A stretch of 64,000 bases of DNA from Victivallis lenta (GCF_009695545.1 NZ_VUNS01000010.1:93832-157831), one strand, 5' to 3'. Counted from the stretch's first letter, positions 42,661 to 51,019 are shown. Made by a program: numbers and translations. Notes: a model not told the origin generated them from the letters alone.

Positions 42661-43650
42661 ATGTTTTATAAACCGGATGAAAATCGTTACAAGGAAATGA
42701 GTTATCGCCGCTGCGGGAAGACCGGCCTCAAACTTCCTGCCGTTTCGCTCGGACTCTGGCACAATTTCGGCAGCGTCGATGTTTACGACAACGCCCGTGC
42801 GATGGTGCAGACGGCGTTCGATCTCGGAATCACGCATTTCGACCTTGCGAACAACTACGGGCCGGAACCTGGCTCGGCCGAACTGACCTTCGGGCGCATC
42901 CTGAAGCAGGACCTGATGCCGTTCCGCGACGAGCTGATTATTTCGAGCAAAGCCGGCTACACGATGTGGCCGGGGCCTTACGGCGACTGGGGCTCGCGCA
43001 AGTACCTGATCGCGAGCTGCGACCAGAGCCTGAAGCGTATGGGGCTCGATTATGTCGACATCTTCTATCACCACCGCTGCGACCCGGAAACTCCGATCGA
43101 GGAGTCGATGCGGGCTCTCGACCAGATCGTCCGTTCCGGCAAGGCGATCTACGCGGGGATTTCGAATTATCCGCCGGCGCAGGCGGCCGAGGCGTTCCGC
43201 ATTCTGCGCGAACTCGGGACGCCGTTCGTCCTGCACCAGATCCCGTACAATATGCTGAATCGCGGCCATGAAGTGCAGGGCTCGTTCCGGCTGCTCGAGC
43301 AGGAGGGAGTCGGCGGCATCGTCTTTTCGCCGCTCGCCCAGGGATTGCTGACCAATCGATATCTCGACGGAATTCCGCAGGATTCGCGGGTCGCCCGCAA
43401 CGGCTTCCTCAAGAAGGAGGCGCTGACGCCGGAACTGCTGGCGAAGATCGGGAAGCTGAACGGGATCGCATCCGGCCGCGGCCAGACGCTGGCCGAAATG
43501 GCGATCGCCTGGCTGCTCGCCCGCCCGGGCGTGACTTCGGCGCTGATCGGCGCAAGCCGTCCGGCCCAGATCCGTGATGTGGTCGCCGGGCTTTCGGGGG
43601 CTCCGCTGACTCCCGCGGAGCTGGCGCGGATCGACGCGATTCTCGCGTGA
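42661..43650 (+). CDS. Aldo/keto reductase (YghZ-like)
   Basis: 329 residues, start after AAGGAG. The family tetrad is present: Asp and Tyr in ITHFDLANNYGPEPGSAE, Lys in LIISSKAGYTMWPGPYG, and His in VDIFYHHRCDPETPIEE. The GPYGDWGSRKYLIAS stretch and KYL..SCDQSLKRM are typical of YghZ (glyceraldehyde 3-phosphate reductase) and MgrA-like enzymes, which use NADPH. It follows the PHP gene by 14 bases; an aldehyde or ketose from sugar breakdown is a likely substrate. Confidence 0.9.
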   Translation: MFYKPDENRYKEMSYRRCGKTGLKLPAVSLGLWHNFGSVDVYDNARAMVQTAFDLGITHFDLANNYGPEPGSAELTFGRILKQDLMPFRDELIISSKAGYTMWPGPYGDWGSRKYLIASCDQSLKRMGLDYVDIFYHHRCDPETPIEESMRALDQIVRSGKAIYAGISNYPPAQAAEAFRILRELGTPFVLHQIPYNMLNRGHEVQGSFRLLEQEGVGGIVFSPLAQGLLTNRYLDGIPQDSRVARNGFLKKEALTPELLAKIGKLNGIASGRGQTLAEMAIAWLLARPGVTSALIGASRPAQIRDVVAGLSGAPLTPAELARIDAILA

Positions 43651-43669
43651 CGGAGGACGCGCTGCTGCC

Positions 43670-44557
43670 ATGAACGGGGTCGGCAAATGGCTCTGCCGGC
43701 TGCTGCCGGTGCTGTCTCTGCTGCTGCTGCCGGCGGCGGCGCAGGCGCTCTCCTGCGCCGTGTGCGGGCGGCAGATTCACGGGCAGTACCTGCGGACCGA
43801 AGGGAAAATCGTCTGTTCGCCCGGCTGCTGGGAGAAGCTGCTGCCGCATTGTTCGGTCTGCGACTCTCCGCTTGCCGGGCGCTACACGGTTATCGACACC
43901 GGCGCGGAGAAGCGGCTTTTCTGCATGGAGTGCGCAAAGCTGCCGCGCTGCTTCGCCTGCGACCTGCCGTGCCGCGGAGAGCAGCTGCCGGACGGGCGCA
44001 CGCTCTGCGGCAGCTGCCTGGCGACGGCGGTCACCGATCCGGCCGAGGCCGAAAAGCTCTTCCGCGAAGTCGAAAGAGAGGTTGCCGAGCTGCTCGGTTC
44101 GCCCGGCTGCGGCCGGACCGGATTCGTCCTCTGCGACCTCGCCACCCTGAACCGCGGGCGGGAAATCGTGCCCGGCGGCAAGTATGAGCTCGGCCGCTGC
44201 AACTACGAATATCGGACGCGGACCTATCCGGGCCGCAAGCCCGAAATCGTCTCCGAACGCTGCACGATCCTGATTCTGGACGCATTGCCGCGCGACCAGT
44301 TCATCGAGGTCGCCGCGCACGAGGCCGCGCACGACTGGCTGAATCATCACGGCCGCTTCCTGCCGCCCTCCTGGAGCGAAGGGTTCCCGGAATATGTCGC
44401 AAGTCTCGTCAACCTCCGGCACGGCAACGGGTCGCGCAATCTCCGCATGGAGAAGAACGAAGATCCTGTCTACGGCGCCGGCTTCCGCGAAGTGAAGGCC
44501 TATGCCGACCGGCACGGCCTGCGGAAACTGCTCGAATACGTCCGCCGGACGCGCTGA
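43670..44557 (+). CDS. Secreted LIM-type zinc protein with DA1-like peptidase domain
   Basis: 295 residues. Signal peptide about 1-26 (LLPVLSLLLLPAAAQALS). Residues 29-120 hold regularly spaced Cys pairs, CAVCGRQ, CSPGC, CSVCDSP, CMECAK, CFACDLP and CGSC, which form two to three LIM-like zinc modules. Then a DA1-like domain with HEAAHDWLNHH at 217-227 and the downstream Glu in SEGFPEYVASL (about 237), the layout of a zincin metallopeptidase. DA1 of plants is a ubiquitin-activated peptidase with LIM domains; here the protein is exported to an oxidising place. Nineteen bases after the aldo/keto reductase. Ends at a terminator. Confidence 0.82.
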   Translation: MNGVGKWLCRLLPVLSLLLLPAAAQALSCAVCGRQIHGQYLRTEGKIVCSPGCWEKLLPHCSVCDSPLAGRYTVIDTGAEKRLFCMECAKLPRCFACDLPCRGEQLPDGRTLCGSCLATAVTDPAEAEKLFREVEREVAELLGSPGCGRTGFVLCDLATLNRGREIVPGGKYELGRCNYEYRTRTYPGRKPEIVSERCTILILDALPRDQFIEVAAHEAAHDWLNHHGRFLPPSWSEGFPEYVASLVNLRHGNGSRNLRMEKNEDPVYGAGFREVKAYADRHGLRKLLEYVRRTR

Positions 44558-44574
44558 CCGGGCGTCGTTTTTTT
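44548..44574 (+). terminator. Terminator after the DA1-like gene
   Basis: GACGC-gctgaccgg-GCGTC followed by GTTTTTTT. The stem overlaps the end of the coding region. Confidence 0.6.
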
Positions 44575-44710
44575 CTGCTGTTTTCTCGGTTTCCCTTCTG
44601 CTCTGGTTTCTTCCCTCATGCCGGTTTCACCGGAAAAGCGTGCCGATGATCGAAAACGGAGGCCGGAACTGATTGGCTGCGGAAAAAAGCCGAAATTTTC
44701 TTTCCGCCTA

Positions 44711-44739
44711 TTGACATTTCATGAGAAATTGTTCATACT
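44711..44739 (+). promoter_or_regulatory. Promoter of the GntR/LacI-type regulator with internal palindrome
   Basis: TTGACA (44711-44716), 17-bp spacer, CATACT (44734-44739). The spacer holds ATTTC-ATGA-GAAAT (44716-44729), an inverted repeat placed where a bound repressor would exclude polymerase. This suggests autoregulation by the downstream gene. Confidence 0.65.
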
Positions 44740-44787
44740 TATATCGGAGCTTGTATTTTACTTGTATTGTTTTGAGAAGGAGAGCAG

Positions 44788-45876
44788 ATGGGTTCTCTTC
44801 CGAAATATGAAGAGTTGGCGAGACGGATTACCGGAGATATTCAGAACGGCATTTATCCGGATGGAACGCCGCTGCCGTCGGAAGCGGAGCTGGCTGCGCA
44901 GGCCGGTGTTTCGCGCGTTACTGTCCGTCAGGCTCTCGTGCAGCTCAGCCGGCTCGGCATTATCGTCAAGCAGCAGGGGAGGCGCAGTGTTGTAAATGTC
45001 GCCGCCGTTCCGGAGCGTACACGCACACTCCGGTTCGCCTGGATCAGCCGGGATCCTTTCGCCGGGGCCACTCCCGTTTATCTGGAAATTTTCAATACTC
45101 TGCAACGTATGATGATGAGAATCAACGCCAATCTGGTTTTCATGCCGATGATTGATCCCCGGGAGGAAGACTGGGTGCTTTCGGTTCTCGATTCTTTTGA
45201 CGGAATACTCCTGGCCGGAGTCCGCAGTGCGACGATTATTCCCGCATTGGACCGGCGGCTTCGGGCAATGCCGAATGTGATAGAGATTGACGATATCGGA
45301 GACTCGCCGGCCGCCTGTACGATCTGTACGGATAATTATCTGGCCGGCTGCATGGCTGCCGATTATTTGATTGACCGCAATCGTAACGTCATTGCCTGCG
45401 TCAGTGGCAATTGTACGGTTTACCGCGGCTTTCATGACCGCACACGGGGAATTATCGATCGGTTTGCGGAACGAAAGAAACCTCTGGTTCTGTTCAATTC
45501 CGAGGATGAAAATATCGCAACTGAAGCGTATGGCGCCGCTCTGCTGAAGTTGCTGGAGGAGCAGCCTCAGCTTGATACGGTCTGGCACGTGGTCGACTTC
45601 ACTGCGATTCAGGTCCGGCGCCGGCTGGAGGAGGTTGCGCCGCGCGAACCCGGATTTTACCGTTCCGCCGGTGTTGACGGGATGGCTTCCGTTCTCAAGG
45701 ACGAAAAATTTCACGTTTCGCTGCGCCACCCGGTTGAGGAGATAGCCGACCGGGTTTTCCGGACCATGCTTGATTTTACTGCGGGGAAATTTCCTGCGCA
45801 ACCGGTCCAGCTGATAGAGCCGCTGCTGCTGCCGTGGAGCTTCGCATCGGAAGACAGCGTCGTTAATGCCGGATAA
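44788..45876 (+). CDS. GntR winged helix / LacI-type sensor regulator
   Basis: 362 residues, start after GAGAAGGAGAG. Residues 1-72 are a GntR winged helix: YEELARRITGDIQNGIYPDG, PLPSEAELAAQAGVSRVTVR, LSRLGIIVKQQGRRSVV. Residues about 80-345 are a LacI/GalR periplasmic-binding-like sensor (LRFAWISRDPFAGATPVYLE, FDGILLAGV, VIEIDDIGD, CTDNYLAGCMAADYLI). This matches the AraR type of architecture, so a sugar ligand is expected. First gene of locus B, whose genes are more AT-rich than those on either side. Confidence 0.9.
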   Translation: MGSLPKYEELARRITGDIQNGIYPDGTPLPSEAELAAQAGVSRVTVRQALVQLSRLGIIVKQQGRRSVVNVAAVPERTRTLRFAWISRDPFAGATPVYLEIFNTLQRMMMRINANLVFMPMIDPREEDWVLSVLDSFDGILLAGVRSATIIPALDRRLRAMPNVIEIDDIGDSPAACTICTDNYLAGCMAADYLIDRNRNVIACVSGNCTVYRGFHDRTRGIIDRFAERKKPLVLFNSEDENIATEAYGAALLKLLEEQPQLDTVWHVVDFTAIQVRRRLEEVAPREPGFYRSAGVDGMASVLKDEKFHVSLRHPVEEIADRVFRTMLDFTAGKFPAQPVQLIEPLLLPWSFASEDSVVNAG

Positions 45877-45930
45877 AATCTTTCTGAAGGATATTTTTCG
45901 GAGGAAATGCGAAGACCGCTGGAGAAGAAA

Positions 45931-46002
45931 ATGAAATGCAGGCCTTTTATTCTGATCGAACTTCTGGTGAATATGCCACAATATGACTGTAATTACGCAT
46001 AA
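45931..46002 (+). pseudogene. Leader peptide or truncated prepilin start (23 codons)
   Basis: A strong ribosome site (GGAGAAG) precedes ATG 45931. The peptide begins MKCRPFILIELLV, which is a prepilin leader, but the expected VIAIIAI helix is replaced by NMPQYDCNYA and a TAA stop. The stop lies inside the left arm of the 22-bp inverted repeat. It may be the broken 5' end of a prepilin gene or a translated leader; see findings. Confidence 0.5.
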
Positions 46003-46017
46003 TACCGGGTATGTGAA
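45996..46017 (+). repeat. Left arm of a 22-bp inverted repeat
   Basis: Exact reverse complement of 46446-46467. The core ATACC-G-GGTAT is itself a palindrome. The arm includes the stop codon of the short leader frame. Confidence 0.9.
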
Positions 46018-46140
46018 GTTTCCTTGTATGGTCTGTCATGATATAATTCCTTTTTGTTGAATGAATTTATTCGGCCTCTGGCGGCAGAATTGTTCCGTTT
46101 TTGTTTCCTGGACTCGTCCGTCTGCATTGTCGCGGGATTC

Positions 46141-46295
46141 GCGGGGGAAATACATTTCCCCCGCACCCCCATTTCTTACTCTGTGCCGGGCTTTCATTTC
46201 CCGTGGGTTGCGCCCTTACCGCCCGCGGCGGAGGACTTTGTCCTCCTTACTTGTCCGCCTGCGGCAGCCAACTCTTCACCGCCCGCTTCGCGGGC
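46141..46295. repeat. Cluster of perfect hairpins
   Basis: GCGGGGGAAAT / ATTTCCCCCGC (46141-46164), GGAGGAC-TTT-GTCCTCC (46230-46246) and GCCCGC-TTC-GCGGGC (46281-46295). The section is very GC-rich against AT-rich flanks, which suggests an inserted element or a structured RNA. Confidence 0.75.
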
Positions 46296-46445
46296 TGCGG
46301 CAGAGGGCCTTCGCTCCGCTGCGTTCACCTTCGTCGCACTTGCTCCTCGCTGCCCGCTTCGGCTGCCGCCGAACCGTGCAGTCCGTTCACATCCGCTGCG
46401 CGGCGCATACCGCGCTTTTTTCACCGGGCGGCAATGCTGTTTCAT

Positions 46446-46467
46446 TTCACATACCCGGTATTATGCG
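46446..46467 (-). repeat. Right arm of a 22-bp inverted repeat, covering the prepilin start
   Basis: Reverse complement of 45996-46017 at all 22 positions. It spans the ATG at 46463-46465, so in an mRNA beginning upstream of 45996 the two arms could pair and hide the start codon. Confidence 0.9.
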
Positions 46468-47149
46468 CAAACCGTTCACATTGATCGAGCTTCTCGTGGT
46501 GATTGCCATTATCGCGATTCTTGCGTCGATGCTGCTTCCGGCATTGAATAAGGCGCGGGCCACCGCCAAGAAAATAACTTGTGTCGGCGTACTCAAACAG
46601 TATACGCAAGCAGGAATCCAGTACTCCATGAACAACAATAACTACTGGGTACCTGTCGCAAACCCGAGCTGGTATCGGGTTATCGAATGGCGTGGAATAT
46701 TGGGTGGAACGACGGAACCGGAAAGTGCCAACAGCAATGTTTCCATGGATCAGACACTTTCTACGGGGCTGCTCTGTCCGGATTCGGTCGCAGCACTGGG
46801 ACCGGTTGAGAACTGGACGAAACACTGCCCGGCCGCTTCTTATGGCATTACCTGTTATCCGTCTGGCGAAATGGCACAGGGAAAAGCTTGGAATCTCGCG
46901 CGTTTAAAGTCTCCGACCAAATCTGCCGCCTGGATGGATGCCATTGATTCGATGGTGTACAAATTCGACGGCTATACAGGGGAAAATTATAATAATGTAG
47001 GTACCGGAAACGCAGCTTATCGTCATGGCGACGGTCTGAATGCCGGTTTTTTTGACGGTCATGTTGCATGGGTGCAAAGAGCAGATGTCCAGCGCTACTG
47101 GTGGGATCGTGATGCGCTGTTTTCCTGGAACTTCTACGGTAATTACTGA
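46463..47149 (+). CDS. Prepilin-like protein with H-X9-DG motif
   Basis: 228 residues from ATG 46463, chosen because the class III leader starts at once: [20 protein letters not shown]. The frame is open for 134 more codons upstream but that stretch is Arg/Ala/Pro-rich low-quality sequence over the hairpin cluster. The C-terminus has [19 protein letters not shown]9-DG with exact spacing, and a conserved CPDSV segment. No clear Shine-Dalgarno is next to this ATG. Expected to be processed by a prepilin peptidase and exported. It is followed after eight bases by a GH5 gene, the same order as in locus A. Confidence 0.88.
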   Translation: MRKPFTLIELLVVIAIIAILASMLLPALNKARATAKKITCVGVLKQYTQAGIQYSMNNNNYWVPVANPSWYRVIEWRGILGGTTEPESANSNVSMDQTLSTGLLCPDSVAALGPVENWTKHCPAASYGITCYPSGEMAQGKAWNLARLKSPTKSAAWMDAIDSMVYKFDGYTGENYNNVGTGNAAYRHGDGLNAGFFDGHVAWVQRADVQRYWWDRDALFSWNFYGNY

Positions 47150-47157
47150 GGAGAAAA

Positions 47158-48684
47158 ATGAAACAAATACTGCTTGTTCTGGCTGTTTTTTCGGCGTTGC
47201 TCTCTTGCGCTGTCGAAGAAGTCGTATTCCAGGCAGACTTCAATCGCAAGGACGCGGTGTCAAAATGGAGCAAAAATCCGGATATGACTTGGCAGTCCGA
47301 TGGCGGAATCAATAATTCCGGCTGTTTGAAATTCCATAGTACGGATCCAAATGGAAATCATTTGACCTATATACCGCTTGATATTAACAAACTTCGAGGA
47401 CGTGGCGTAGTGGTCGAAGGCTGGATGAAAGCAGATCAGGTCAAGGAATCATCACGCAGCTACCTGGGGCCCAAGTTGATGCTTTCCGTCACCCATGACG
47501 GAACGACTTCCTATCCTGATCAGACCAAGAAATACGGGACCTACAACTGGGAGAAGTTCTCACGCTACTGGCATGTTCCGGCCACGGCAACGAAGGCGTA
47601 TCTGAATCTTGGTCTGCAGGGGACGACCGGCACTGTCTGGATTGATGAGGTACGGGTGCTTCTCACTCCGGCTTTGAAGGTTCCGGCACGACTTGAAAAA
47701 CAGTTGCCACGGCAGAAGCGGACGCAATATCGCGGTGTCATGTCCGGCAATGATCTTTCCGAAGAAGCGATCCGGGAGTTGAAAGAAGTCTGGAATGCGA
47801 ATCTGATCCGCTTCCAGATCGGCCTGAACAACGGATTGGATCACACGACTGAAGCAGGATTCCGAAAAATTGTCGAAAACAAACTCGTTGAATTGGAAAA
47901 ACTCATTCCGCTTGCCCGCAAATACGGGATCAAGATTCTGATTGACATGCACGTCGGTCCCGGAACCAGTACAGATGTACTGTTGCGTAATCAGTTGAGC
48001 TGGGAACCGAAAGATCAGCAGCTTCTCGTCGACATCTGGCGGGAAATTGCGGCAAAATATGGCAAAGAGCCGGTCATCTGGGGGTACGATCTGCTGAATG
48101 AACCACGAGATGAAAATTACGTCTACAAAACCGACGGCGGCCTCGACTGGAATCGACTTGCAGCCAGAATTGCAGCAGCAATCCGTGAAGTAGATCCCGA
48201 GACTCCCATTATTGTCGAATCGACCGACTGGGGTGGACCGGAAGGATTCCGGACGCTGGTGCCGATCAACCAGCCGAATATGATTTACAGCTTCCACTTC
48301 TACTATCCGAACACGTTCACGCATCAGGGAGTGGTGGGCAAACCGGATGGCGTTCTGTATCCCGGTCACATTGCCGGAGAGGAGTGGAACCGGGAGAAGC
48401 TCAAACAAATCATGCAGCCGGTTATCGACTTCCAGAACAAATATAATGTACCGATCTATGTTGGCGAATTTGGTGTCGCTCGCTGGGCGCCGAATGCGGA
48501 AAAGTGGCTTGAAGACGTTATTTCGATTTTTGAAGAAAACGGCTGGGATTGGACTTATCATGCTTATCGCGAATACAATGGTTGGGACGCTGAAATTGGT
48601 TCTGACAAAAATGACAGAACGCGAATCGGAGATACGCCCCGCAGGCGCGTGTTGTTAAAATACATGCGGCAAAACGAAAAATAA
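47158..48684 (+). CDS. Secreted GH5 glycoside hydrolase with N-terminal CBM-like domain
   Basis: 508 residues, GAGGAG before the ATG. Signal peptide MKQILLVLAVFSALLSCAV. Residues about 22-170 form a jelly-roll CBM-like domain (GVVVEGWMKADQ, YLNLGLQGTTGTVWIDEVRV). Residues about 190-500 are a GH5 barrel; the acid/base Glu is at about 315 (GYDLLNEPRDE) and the nucleophile at about 437 (PIYVGEFGVARWAP), with MHVGPGT and SFHFYYPNTF as substrate-site stretches. Retaining endo-acting beta-glucanase or mannanase type; exact substrate open. Codon use (many AAA, GAA, AAT) is unlike the T2SS genes nearby. Confidence 0.92.
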   Translation: MKQILLVLAVFSALLSCAVEEVVFQADFNRKDAVSKWSKNPDMTWQSDGGINNSGCLKFHSTDPNGNHLTYIPLDINKLRGRGVVVEGWMKADQVKESSRSYLGPKLMLSVTHDGTTSYPDQTKKYGTYNWEKFSRYWHVPATATKAYLNLGLQGTTGTVWIDEVRVLLTPALKVPARLEKQLPRQKRTQYRGVMSGNDLSEEAIRELKEVWNANLIRFQIGLNNGLDHTTEAGFRKIVENKLVELEKLIPLARKYGIKILIDMHVGPGTSTDVLLRNQLSWEPKDQQLLVDIWREIAAKYGKEPVIWGYDLLNEPRDENYVYKTDGGLDWNRLAARIAAAIREVDPETPIIVESTDWGGPEGFRTLVPINQPNMIYSFHFYYPNTFTHQGVVGKPDGVLYPGHIAGEEWNREKLKQIMQPVIDFQNKYNVPIYVGEFGVARWAPNAEKWLEDVISIFEENGWDWTYHAYREYNGWDAEIGSDKNDRTRIGDTPRRRVLLKYMRQNEK

Positions 48685-48933
48685 AAAACGAAAGTCGTTT
48701 TGTATTATGTGATAACAAGAAGGAAGCATGCTTGGAACGTAGCTGTTACTGGTTTGAGCCGCTCTATTTGCGGCGGGTGTTGGAGCCGGAGAATTTGGAA
48801 AGGTGCTGATTATCGGGAACAGCATGAAGATCGCGGAAGCGACCTTCATGCTGCGATCGAAAAAACGCTCCGGGAAAAGGCGGCAAGATAAAAAAACGGA
48901 TTATCCATGGTAAAAGTATTTTATGGGTTATCA
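48685..48933 (+). other. Gap with no accepted gene
   Basis: About 220-250 bases between the GH5 and phosphatase-fold genes. Two overlapping frames are open for 50-60 codons (one ending TAA at 48889-48891), but neither has a ribosome site, a recognised motif or codon use that stands out. A fragment reading AALFAAGVGAGEFGKVLIIG is protein-like and might be a decayed gene. Confidence 0.4.
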
Positions 48934-49944
48934 ATGCGAAAATTCTGGTGCATCCTGCTGATGGCACAGATGCTTTCTGTTGGGGCAGAGACACTGCGCG
49001 TCATGCAATTGAATGTTTGGAACAGCGGCTACGGTGTACCCGGCGCTCGCGTAATGATTGGCGATGAGATCAAAAAACATCGCCCCGACATCGTTTTTCT
49101 CTGTGAATGCGTGAAAGATCGGATTGTTGACGATCTGCTCGCACAACTGAAAAGTGCAGACCTTCAATATTACGGCAGCCGCCTCGATGGGGCCAATCAG
49201 GTGATCTCACGCTTTCCAATTGTTCAGGAGGCATTGCTTCCATCCGCGTACAAAGCCGTGCTGAATCCTGACAATGGACAAAAAATCGTCGCTTACAGTG
49301 TTCATCTGAATTACCGCAACTACGCCTGTTATCTGCCGCGAGGATACAGCGGCGAAACTTGGAAAAAGTTGTTCGAACCGGTGACCGATCTGGAAAAAAT
49401 TGTTGCGATGAATCTTGCTTCTGGTCGTCCGGAGGCGATCCGGGCGATTACAGCCGATGCCCGGGCACACATTGCGGCTGGAGACATAGTTGTTCTGGGA
49501 GGGGATTTTAATGAACCCTCTTGGCGGGATTGGGGAGAGGAAACGAAGAACTTATATGACCACAATGGAACTGTAATCTCCTGGCATTCGACCGCTTTAT
49601 TGGAAAAAAACGGTTTTCGTGATTCCTACCGGGAATTATATCCCAATCCCGTAACACACCCGGGATTTACCTATCCTTGTGACAACTCTGCGGTCAGTGC
49701 AGGCCGGCTTTCCTGGGCTCCGGAGGCAGATGAGCGCGATCGGATCGACTTTATTTTCTACCATCCCGGGAAGCTGAAGCTTGAACGTGTAATTCTGCTT
49801 GGGCCACAGGGAATGATCAAACATGGGGAACGGGACCTTACTCCAACCGCCGATCCGGTCTCAAGCCCGAAAGACGGGAGATGGTCCTCCGATCATCGCG
49901 GAAACCTCGCCGATTTTGTATATTCGGAAGCAGTGGTTGAATAA
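48934..49944 (+). CDS. Secreted endonuclease/exonuclease/phosphatase-family protein
   Basis: 336 residues from ATG 48934, chosen because a signal peptide (MRKFWCILLMAQMLSVGA) begins there; ATG 48907 gives nine extra residues. Family motifs: LRVMQLNVWNSGYG (Asn ligand), DIVFLCECV (Glu ligand), VAYSVHLNYRNY (His), VVLGGDFNEPSWRDW (Asp-Asn pair), ERDRIDFIFYH and WSSDHRGN (final Asp-His). All catalytic positions of the DNase I-like fold are kept. Substrates in the family are nucleic acids or phosphoesters such as inositol phosphates; export suggests an outside phosphate source. Part of locus B. Confidence 0.85.
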   Translation: MRKFWCILLMAQMLSVGAETLRVMQLNVWNSGYGVPGARVMIGDEIKKHRPDIVFLCECVKDRIVDDLLAQLKSADLQYYGSRLDGANQVISRFPIVQEALLPSAYKAVLNPDNGQKIVAYSVHLNYRNYACYLPRGYSGETWKKLFEPVTDLEKIVAMNLASGRPEAIRAITADARAHIAAGDIVVLGGDFNEPSWRDWGEETKNLYDHNGTVISWHSTALLEKNGFRDSYRELYPNPVTHPGFTYPCDNSAVSAGRLSWAPEADERDRIDFIFYHPGKLKLERVILLGPQGMIKHGERDLTPTADPVSSPKDGRWSSDHRGNLADFVYSEAVVE

Positions 49945-49957
49945 TGGGAAAAACGAT

Positions 49958-51019
49958 ATGAATGAGTTCTGCAGCCGGGTACGAAAAAATACCGGAAATG
50001 ACAACACGTTACTGTTTGGTCTGATCGCCGATACCCACTTCGAAGAGAAGAACAACTTGGCCGAATATGGTGCGAATGCACTTGCGCATATGCATGCTTT
50101 TGCTGCGGCTGGGAAATCATGCAACGCACGGTTTCTGCTTCACGTCGGTGATATGAGCAATGGCAATCGCCCTAAAGTACAGAGTCGCCGCGAAGCTGCT
50201 CTGAGTGCGGAAGCATTGCGCAGTTCGGGGCTCCCGGTACTGTTCGTGATCGGCAATCACGATGACAATACCTATTTCTGTCGAGACAATGCTCCGGATG
50301 GCAGTGAAGCAATTTCCGGTCCGGAATGGCAAAATCTTGTTCAACCGGACGGGTTGCCGGCAGGAGCAATTGCTGCTCCGGAAGTCAGCAATTGCTATTA
50401 TCTGGATTTTCCGGATCAGAAAGTACGATTGTTGATTCTGAACGCCATTGATCTTCCACTCGAAACAGGTCCGAACGGAAAACTTAAATATTACAGCATC
50501 AACCACCATGGTTTTTCCGAGGCTCAACTTGAGTTCATTGTCCATAAAGCACTTAACTTTTCGAATGTGCCGGATTCTGAACAGTGGGGCATATTGGCGG
50601 TCAGCCATATGGCGCTTGGTTTCGTTTTAAACGGGCCGGCATTGATGAAGATTTTTCACGCATTTCAAACGGGAGGACGCTGTCGGACTGGAGCTGAGGA
50701 CGTTTTGCCGGAAGCCTTTCTATTTGATCCGAATGATCTGATCCATGAAATTGAGGCGGATTTTTCTCGCCAGGGACCTCGAGAACTAATCGCACTGCTC
50801 TGCGGGCATGAACATATTGATGCTGTTCATTCTGATCACGGCTATCCCGAAGTATCGTTCCTCTCCTCACTCTGTTACCGGAACAGTCCTGAAGCACCGG
50901 AACGGCGTTTCGGCACAGCCGGCGAACAGGCTTGGAGTATGGTTGCACTCAATCGTACGGCCCGGCGTCTTAATGTGTTCCGCTATGGGGCCGGAAACGA
51001 TTTTTCGGTCCCGTATTGA
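49958..51019 (+). CDS. Calcineurin-like metallophosphoesterase
   Basis: 353 residues from ATG 49958 (GGGA nine bases upstream; the frame extends further back through the previous gene). Motifs: LFGLIADTHFEE (D-x-H), LLHVGDMSNGN (GD), VLFVIGNHDDN (GNHD), AVSHMALG (His) and ALLCGHEHIDAVHS (GHxH). All five metal-ligand blocks are intact. No signal peptide, so cytoplasmic, unlike its exported neighbour. Thirteen bases after the preceding stop, so clearly the same transcript. Confidence 0.88.
   Translation: MNEFCSRVRKNTGNDNTLLFGLIADTHFEEKNNLAEYGANALAHMHAFAAAGKSCNARFLLHVGDMSNGNRPKVQSRREAALSAEALRSSGLPVLFVIGNHDDNTYFCRDNAPDGSEAISGPEWQNLVQPDGLPAGAIAAPEVSNCYYLDFPDQKVRLLILNAIDLPLETGPNGKLKYYSINHHGFSEAQLEFIVHKALNFSNVPDSEQWGILAVSHMALGFVLNGPALMKIFHAFQTGGRCRTGAEDVLPEAFLFDPNDLIHEIEADFSRQGPRELIALLCGHEHIDAVHSDHGYPEVSFLSSLCYRNSPEAPERRFGTAGEQAWSMVALNRTARRLNVFRYGAGNDFSVPY

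Larger units (their letters stand above)
45877..46462. other. 587-bp leader between regulator and prepilin-like gene
   Basis: Contains a short leader frame with a prepilin-type start (45931-46002), two 22-bp inverted-repeat arms (45996-46017 and 46446-46467) and, between them, a cluster of perfect hairpins (46141-46295). Several plus-strand frames are open from about 46060 to 46480, in part because the GC-rich hairpin section has few stop codons; I do not accept these as genes. Confidence 0.6.

Noticed and set aside
46061..46462. 134-codon N-terminal extension of the prepilin-like protein
   Set aside because: It crosses the hairpin cluster, has no ribosome site or conserved motif, and the class III leader must be close to the N-terminus to be processed.
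48700..48891. Small frame of 63 codons between GH5 and the phosphatase-fold gene
   Set aside because: No ribosome site, low-complexity translation rich in Arg/Cys/Trp, and an overlapping frame is equally open.
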